Positions 61,001 through 64,000 of a DNA stretch of 64,000 nucleotides are shown piece by piece. The stretch is from Kribbella qitaiheensis. GTDB lineage: Bacteria > Actinomycetota > Actinomycetes > Propionibacteriales > Kribbellaceae. A model generated the notes under the pieces. That model searched no databases. It was not told the DNA's origin and saw nothing but the letters and a program-made list of their open reading frames with translations. The stretch spans positions 6,820,001 through 6,884,000 of the forward strand of contig NZ_CP043661.1 in the NCBI RefSeq assembly GCF_014217565.1, written 5' to 3'. Each line of letters opens with the position of its first letter. Within the stretch, counting starts at the first letter, position 1. The position numbers and the translations under genes were made by a program.

Positions 61001-61169
61001 CTAGTGCCCCGTGTCGGAAGTTCCGTTGCGCTACCGGCGCCCAGGCACGCACCTCACGGCAGCGGCGAAACGGCCACGATGCCAGAGCATCGAGGCCGCT
61101 CCGCCGCACCGCGATGCACGCACCTGACCACCGCTATCGCTAACGGAACTTCCGACACGGGGCCACTAG
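61001..61169. repeat. CTAG-ended palindromic element (MITE-like), copy 2, 169 bp
   Basis: Same ends as the element at 21987-22105 (CTAGTGCCCCGTGTCGG and its complement). The right arm carries one extra C (GGGGCC instead of GGGGC, again a G/C-run insertion). The centre holds about 50 bp more than copy 1. No ORF. It lies 46 bp upstream of the M1 peptidase start, between two minus-strand genes. Confidence 0.85.
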
Positions 61170-61205
61170 GGGACCGGGGGTAGGTCGGCGGCGAGCGTGA
61201 TCTTC

Positions 61206-61817
61206 TCAGGCAAAGTGGGCCAGGCGGGCGAGGGTCGCGCGGACCCGGACGAGGTGATCCGCGGCGACGGCGGCAGGGTCCTCGCCGGCCAGGACCCGTT
61301 CGACCGAAGTGAGATGGACGGTCCTGTACGCCGCGACCGTCAGCGCCGCGGTGAGTCTCGGCTCGGGGACATCCGTCGCCTCCATCGCGGGCGTCATCGC
61401 CTGTTCGAGATGCTCCAGCCGCTCCCGGGCCCGTGACTGCAACGGCCGGGACGCCGCGACGAGCCGCCAGAACGGAGCGAACTCAGCCCGGATCGCCGAC
61501 AGCGGATGCCCCTGCTCGGCGAGCGAGATCATCAGGTCGCTCACGGCAGTAACCGCCGAACTGCCGGCCGGACGGTCGGTGATCGCGCCGACCACCAGCG
61601 CCTCGGCCTCGGGATAGCGGTCGAAGACCAGGTCTTCTTTGCGGGGGAAGTGGGCGAACACTGTCGGCCGGGCCACGTCCGCCGCCTCGGCGACCTCGGA
61701 GACGGAGACCTCGTCGAAACCGCGCTCGAGGAACAGGGCGATCGCGACATCCGAGAGCCTGGTCCGGAGCTCGGTCTTCTTCCGCTCCCGCCGACCGTGC
61801 TGTGGTTGCTCGTTCAC
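61206..61817 (-). CDS. TetR family regulator
   Basis: 203 aa. HTH: ELRTRLSDVAIALFLERGFD, EVSVSEVAEAADVARPTVFA, HFPRKEDLVFDRYPEAEAL. The C-terminal part is helical (LMISLAEQGHPLSAIRAEFA). Divergent from a small ORF and an aldo/keto reductase, with a palindromic operator between them; likely their repressor. Confidence 0.9.
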   Translation of the reverse strand: MNEQPQHGRRERKKTELRTRLSDVAIALFLERGFDEVSVSEVAEAADVARPTVFAHFPRKEDLVFDRYPEAEALVVGAITDRPAGSSAVTAVSDLMISLAEQGHPLSAIRAEFAPFWRLVAASRPLQSRARERLEHLEQAMTPAMEATDVPEPRLTAALTVAAYRTVHLTSVERVLAGEDPAAVAADHLVRVRATLARLAHFA

Positions 61818-61835
61818 CGGCTCAGCATAGAGAAC

Positions 61836-61867
61836 TCATACTCGGATAAAAAATATACTGAGTATGA
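61836..61867. promoter_or_regulatory. TetR operator in divergent promoter
   Basis: TCATACTC (61836-61843) and GAGTATGA (61860-61867) are exact inverted arms with a 16-bp AT-rich centre (GGATAAAAAATATACT), unusual in this GC-rich region. Position fits control of the TetR gene and the 61890 gene. Confidence 0.7.
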
Positions 61868-61889
61868 CTTGAGTGCTAGCCTGCTGATC

Positions 61890-62132
61890 ATGCTTGCCAC
61901 TGGGGTGAACTACGACACCGGGCTGTCGTGGCGCGGCGGTATCGGCTGGACGATCGTCGACCGGTTGGTGGACCCGCCGGCGATCAAGGGGGAGTTCGAG
62001 CGCGGCGAGGAGGCACTAGTGACCTATCTGAAGGAGCTGGTCGAGGATTTCGACCGGATCGAGCTGGCGGCGGCGTTGTGGTTCAGCTTCGCCGGGCTGG
62101 CGGAACTCAACGCGACCCAGATGGAGAACTGA
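61890..62132 (+). CDS. Small conserved protein preceding the aldo/keto reductase
   Basis: 80 aa from ATG 61890; TAGCCT followed by 7 nt suggests a leaderless message. LATGVNYDTGLSWRGGIGWT, IVDRLVDPPAIKGEFERGEE, LVTYLKELVEDFDRIELAAA, LWFSFAGLAEL. No named domain. It ends 1 bp before the aldo/keto reductase ATG, so the two are one operon under the TetR gene. Confidence 0.62.
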   Translation: MLATGVNYDTGLSWRGGIGWTIVDRLVDPPAIKGEFERGEEALVTYLKELVEDFDRIELAAALWFSFAGLAELNATQMEN

Positions 62133-62133
62133 G

Positions 62134-63081
62134 ATGGAGTACAGCAGGCTCGGCGCGACCGGACTGCGGATCTCGCGGATCTGCCTGGGGATGATGAGTT
62201 TCGGCACTGGTGGTGCCCGGGAGTGGCACCTCGGTGAGGAGGCGGCCGAGCCGATCGTCCGGCAGGCGGTCGAGGCCGGAGTGACCTTCTTCGACACCGC
62301 CGATGCGTATTCCAAGGGTACTGGCGAGGAGCTCGCAGGCCGGATGCTGCGTAAGTTCTTCGCCCGTCGTGAGGACTATGTGCTGGCCACGAAGGTCTAC
62401 TACCCGACCGGGCCCGGGCCGAACGATCGGGGCCTGTCTCGCAAGCACGTCCTTGACGCGATCGATGCGTCGCTTCGCCGGCTCGGCACGGAGTACGTCG
62501 ATCTCTACCAGATCCATCGTTGGGACGACGAGACGCCGATCGAGGAGACGATGGAGGCGCTGGCGGACGTCGTACGGGCTGGTAAGGCTCGGTATCTCGG
62601 GGCGTCGAGCATGTGTGCCTGGCAGTTCGCGAAGGCGCAGCGGGTCGCCGCGGTTCCCTTCGTGTCGATGCAGAACCACTACAACCTGGTCTACCGCGAG
62701 GAGGAGCGCGAGATGATCCCGCTCTGCGTCGACCAGGGCGTCGGCGTGATCCCCTACAGCCCGCTTGCTCGCGGGTTGCTGGCGCGAGAAGCCGGTACTA
62801 CGGCTCGCTCGGGCACCGATCCGGTCGCAGACGACATGTACGACGCGGGTGATCTCGAAGTCGTCGAAGCGGTCCGTGAGGTCGCGAAAGAGCGTGGCGT
62901 CGCGCCGGCCCAGATCGCCCTGGCTTGGCTGCTCGGTGCGGACGGGGTGAACGCGCCGATCGTCGGAGCCACCAAGATCCGCCACGTCGAGGATGCCGTC
63001 GCCGCGGTCGGGCTCACCCTCACGTCCGATGAACGGGCCCGCCTCGAAGCGCCGTACCGGCCGCACCGGGTGATCGCCTAA
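62134..63081 (+). CDS. Aldo/keto reductase
   Basis: 315 aa NADPH-dependent TIM barrel. MEYSRLGATGLRISRICLGM, VTFFDTADAYSKGTGEEL (catalytic Asp and Tyr), VLATKVYYPT (Lys), DLYQIHRWDDETPIEETMEA (His), SMQNHYNLVYREEEREMIPL, and the cofactor end APIVGATKIRHVEDA. It belongs to the YajO/Tas-like group. Substrate unknown; repressed with its small neighbour by the divergent TetR. Confidence 0.93.
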   Translation: MEYSRLGATGLRISRICLGMMSFGTGGAREWHLGEEAAEPIVRQAVEAGVTFFDTADAYSKGTGEELAGRMLRKFFARREDYVLATKVYYPTGPGPNDRGLSRKHVLDAIDASLRRLGTEYVDLYQIHRWDDETPIEETMEALADVVRAGKARYLGASSMCAWQFAKAQRVAAVPFVSMQNHYNLVYREEEREMIPLCVDQGVGVIPYSPLARGLLAREAGTTARSGTDPVADDMYDAGDLEVVEAVREVAKERGVAPAQIALAWLLGADGVNAPIVGATKIRHVEDAVAAVGLTLTSDERARLEAPYRPHRVIA

Positions 63082-63091
63082 CGTAGGGCAG

Positions 63092-63958
63092 GTGCGAGTA
63101 GCTACCTGGAACGTGAACTCAGTCAAGCAACGCATGCCTCGGCTGCTGGAGTGGCTCGACGAGAGACAGCCCGACGTGGTGTGTCTGCAGGAAACCAAGC
63201 TGGCCGATGATGCGTTCAGGAGCCTGCTGGACGCGGAGTTGACCGATCGCGGTTACGAGACGGCCCTGTACGGCGAAGTGCAGTGGAACGGCGTAGCGCT
63301 GCTCTCGAAGGTCGGCCTGGAGGATGTCGTCACCGGCATCGCAGGCGCGCCAGGCTTCCCGAATCCCGAGGCCCGCGCCGTCGCCGCGACCTGCGGCGGG
63401 ATCCGGATCCATTCGCTGTACGTGCCGAACGGGCGAACGCCTGACTCGGATCACTACCAGTACAAACTCGCCTGGCTCGCCGCACTCAAGGACGTCGTCG
63501 CGGCTGGACCTGCCGAGGCGATCGTCTGCGGCGACATGAACATCGCGCCGGCCGATGCGGACGTGTTCGATCCGGCGGCGTACGTCGGGTCGACGCACGT
63601 CACCGTGCCGGAGCGGCAGGCGCTGACCGACTTGATGTCGACCGGGCTGCACGACGTCGTACGGGATCGCTGGCCGAACGAGCGCGTCTTCAGCTACTGG
63701 GACTACCGGGCCGGCATGTTCCATCAGGACCTCGGGATGCGGATCGACCTCATGCTGGCCTCGGATCCGGTGGCCGATCGGGTCAAGGCCGCGTGGGTGG
63801 ATCGCAAGGCCCGCAAGGGCACCGGTCCGAGCGACCACGCGCCGGTGATCGTCGACCTGGACACCGCACCGGACGGCGACATCGGGCCGGTCGTGCCGCC
63901 GCCCTCGGCTCCGCGAGGCGGGCGCAAGCGCACGACGAAACTTCCGCAGAATCGTTGA
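63092..63958 (+). CDS. xthA: Exodeoxyribonuclease III (AP endonuclease)
   Basis: 288 aa from GTG 63092; TAACGT 7 nt upstream gives a leaderless start. Repairs abasic sites. Motifs: MRVATWNVNSVKQRMPRLLE, VVCLQETKLADDAF (metal Glu), SLYVPNGR, VCGDMNIAPADADVFDPAAY (catalytic Asp/Asn), FSYWDYRAGMFHQDLGMRID, and SDHAPVIVDL with the catalytic Asp-His. Normal length plus a basic tail. Confidence 0.95.
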   Translation: MRVATWNVNSVKQRMPRLLEWLDERQPDVVCLQETKLADDAFRSLLDAELTDRGYETALYGEVQWNGVALLSKVGLEDVVTGIAGAPGFPNPEARAVAATCGGIRIHSLYVPNGRTPDSDHYQYKLAWLAALKDVVAAGPAEAIVCGDMNIAPADADVFDPAAYVGSTHVTVPERQALTDLMSTGLHDVVRDRWPNERVFSYWDYRAGMFHQDLGMRIDLMLASDPVADRVKAAWVDRKARKGTGPSDHAPVIVDLDTAPDGDIGPVVPPPSAPRGGRKRTTKLPQNR

Positions 63959-63992
63959 GCTGTTAACCCTCCTGTGAGCACATACTGACGGG

Positions 63993-64000
63993 ATGCCGAA
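63993..64000 (+). CDS. Possible start of the next gene (window edge)
   Basis: An ATG at 63993 lies 35 bp after the xthA stop with upstream sequence like a -10 (CATACTGA). Only two full codons are visible, so the product cannot be named. Confidence 0.25.

Overview
The window is high-GC actinobacterial chromosome. High GC, many GTG starts, many leaderless promoters (a TANNNT box about 7 nt before the start codon), an alpha2 glycyl-tRNA synthetase, a MoxR/VWA pair, pyruvate phosphate dikinase, a stand-alone LigD-type polymerase and mycothiol-type (MDMPI) proteins together suggest a Nocardioidaceae-like soil actinomycete. Kribbella is my best guess, from gene content only. There is no prophage, CRISPR array or rRNA operon.

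Layout. 1-9.2 kb: a TetR/monooxygenase divergon, glyS-lipoprotein-dusB, a very long HEAT-like protein and a LigD polymerase domain. 9.2-14.3 kb: mug, three small secreted proteins, an HTH protein plus SH3-tailed Ser/Thr kinase, and a Clp-N protein with two perfect operators. 14.3-15.5 kb: a broken beta-lactamase-like gene and two tandem-repeat arrays. 15.6-22 kb: MoxR-VWA pair and ppdK. 22-36 kb: a self-operating Fic gene, an HTH-MurA fusion, TetR and ArsR regulators with transport and hydrolase genes, a large membrane protein and dgt. 36-40.5 kb: ferredoxin-type reductase, dnaG and a sigma factor.

40.5-52.5 kb is an accessory, rearranged region. A two-component system is broken (kinase lacks its N-terminus, regulator lacks its receiver). 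The kinase is cut at a junction with an RHS polymorphic-toxin cassette array: two near-identical RHS core ends with different C-terminal toxins, a third orphan toxin end, and several immunity-like genes. Two identical 1306-bp IS3-family copies sit in it, each with a 3-bp target duplication, one splitting a toxin and one an immunity gene. The region ends in remnants of an integrase and a GH110-like beta-helix protein. 52.5-64 kb returns to ordinary chromosome: a paired SMR efflux system with MerR, MarR/NmrA, tRNA-Met and tRNA-Asn, MBL/LysR, an M1 peptidase, a TetR/aldo-keto reductase group and exonuclease III.

A cross-cutting pattern: seven genes (including the essential dnaG) carry a one-base surplus that breaks the frame, every time inside GGGCC/GGCCC, and two more do so in GGGC. 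In one case the paralogous copy in this window has GGCC where the broken copy has GGGCC. This looks like systematic base-calling error (possibly at methylated GGCC sites) rather than gene decay, so these genes are described as one unit each. All family names come from motif recognition by eye; no database search was run.
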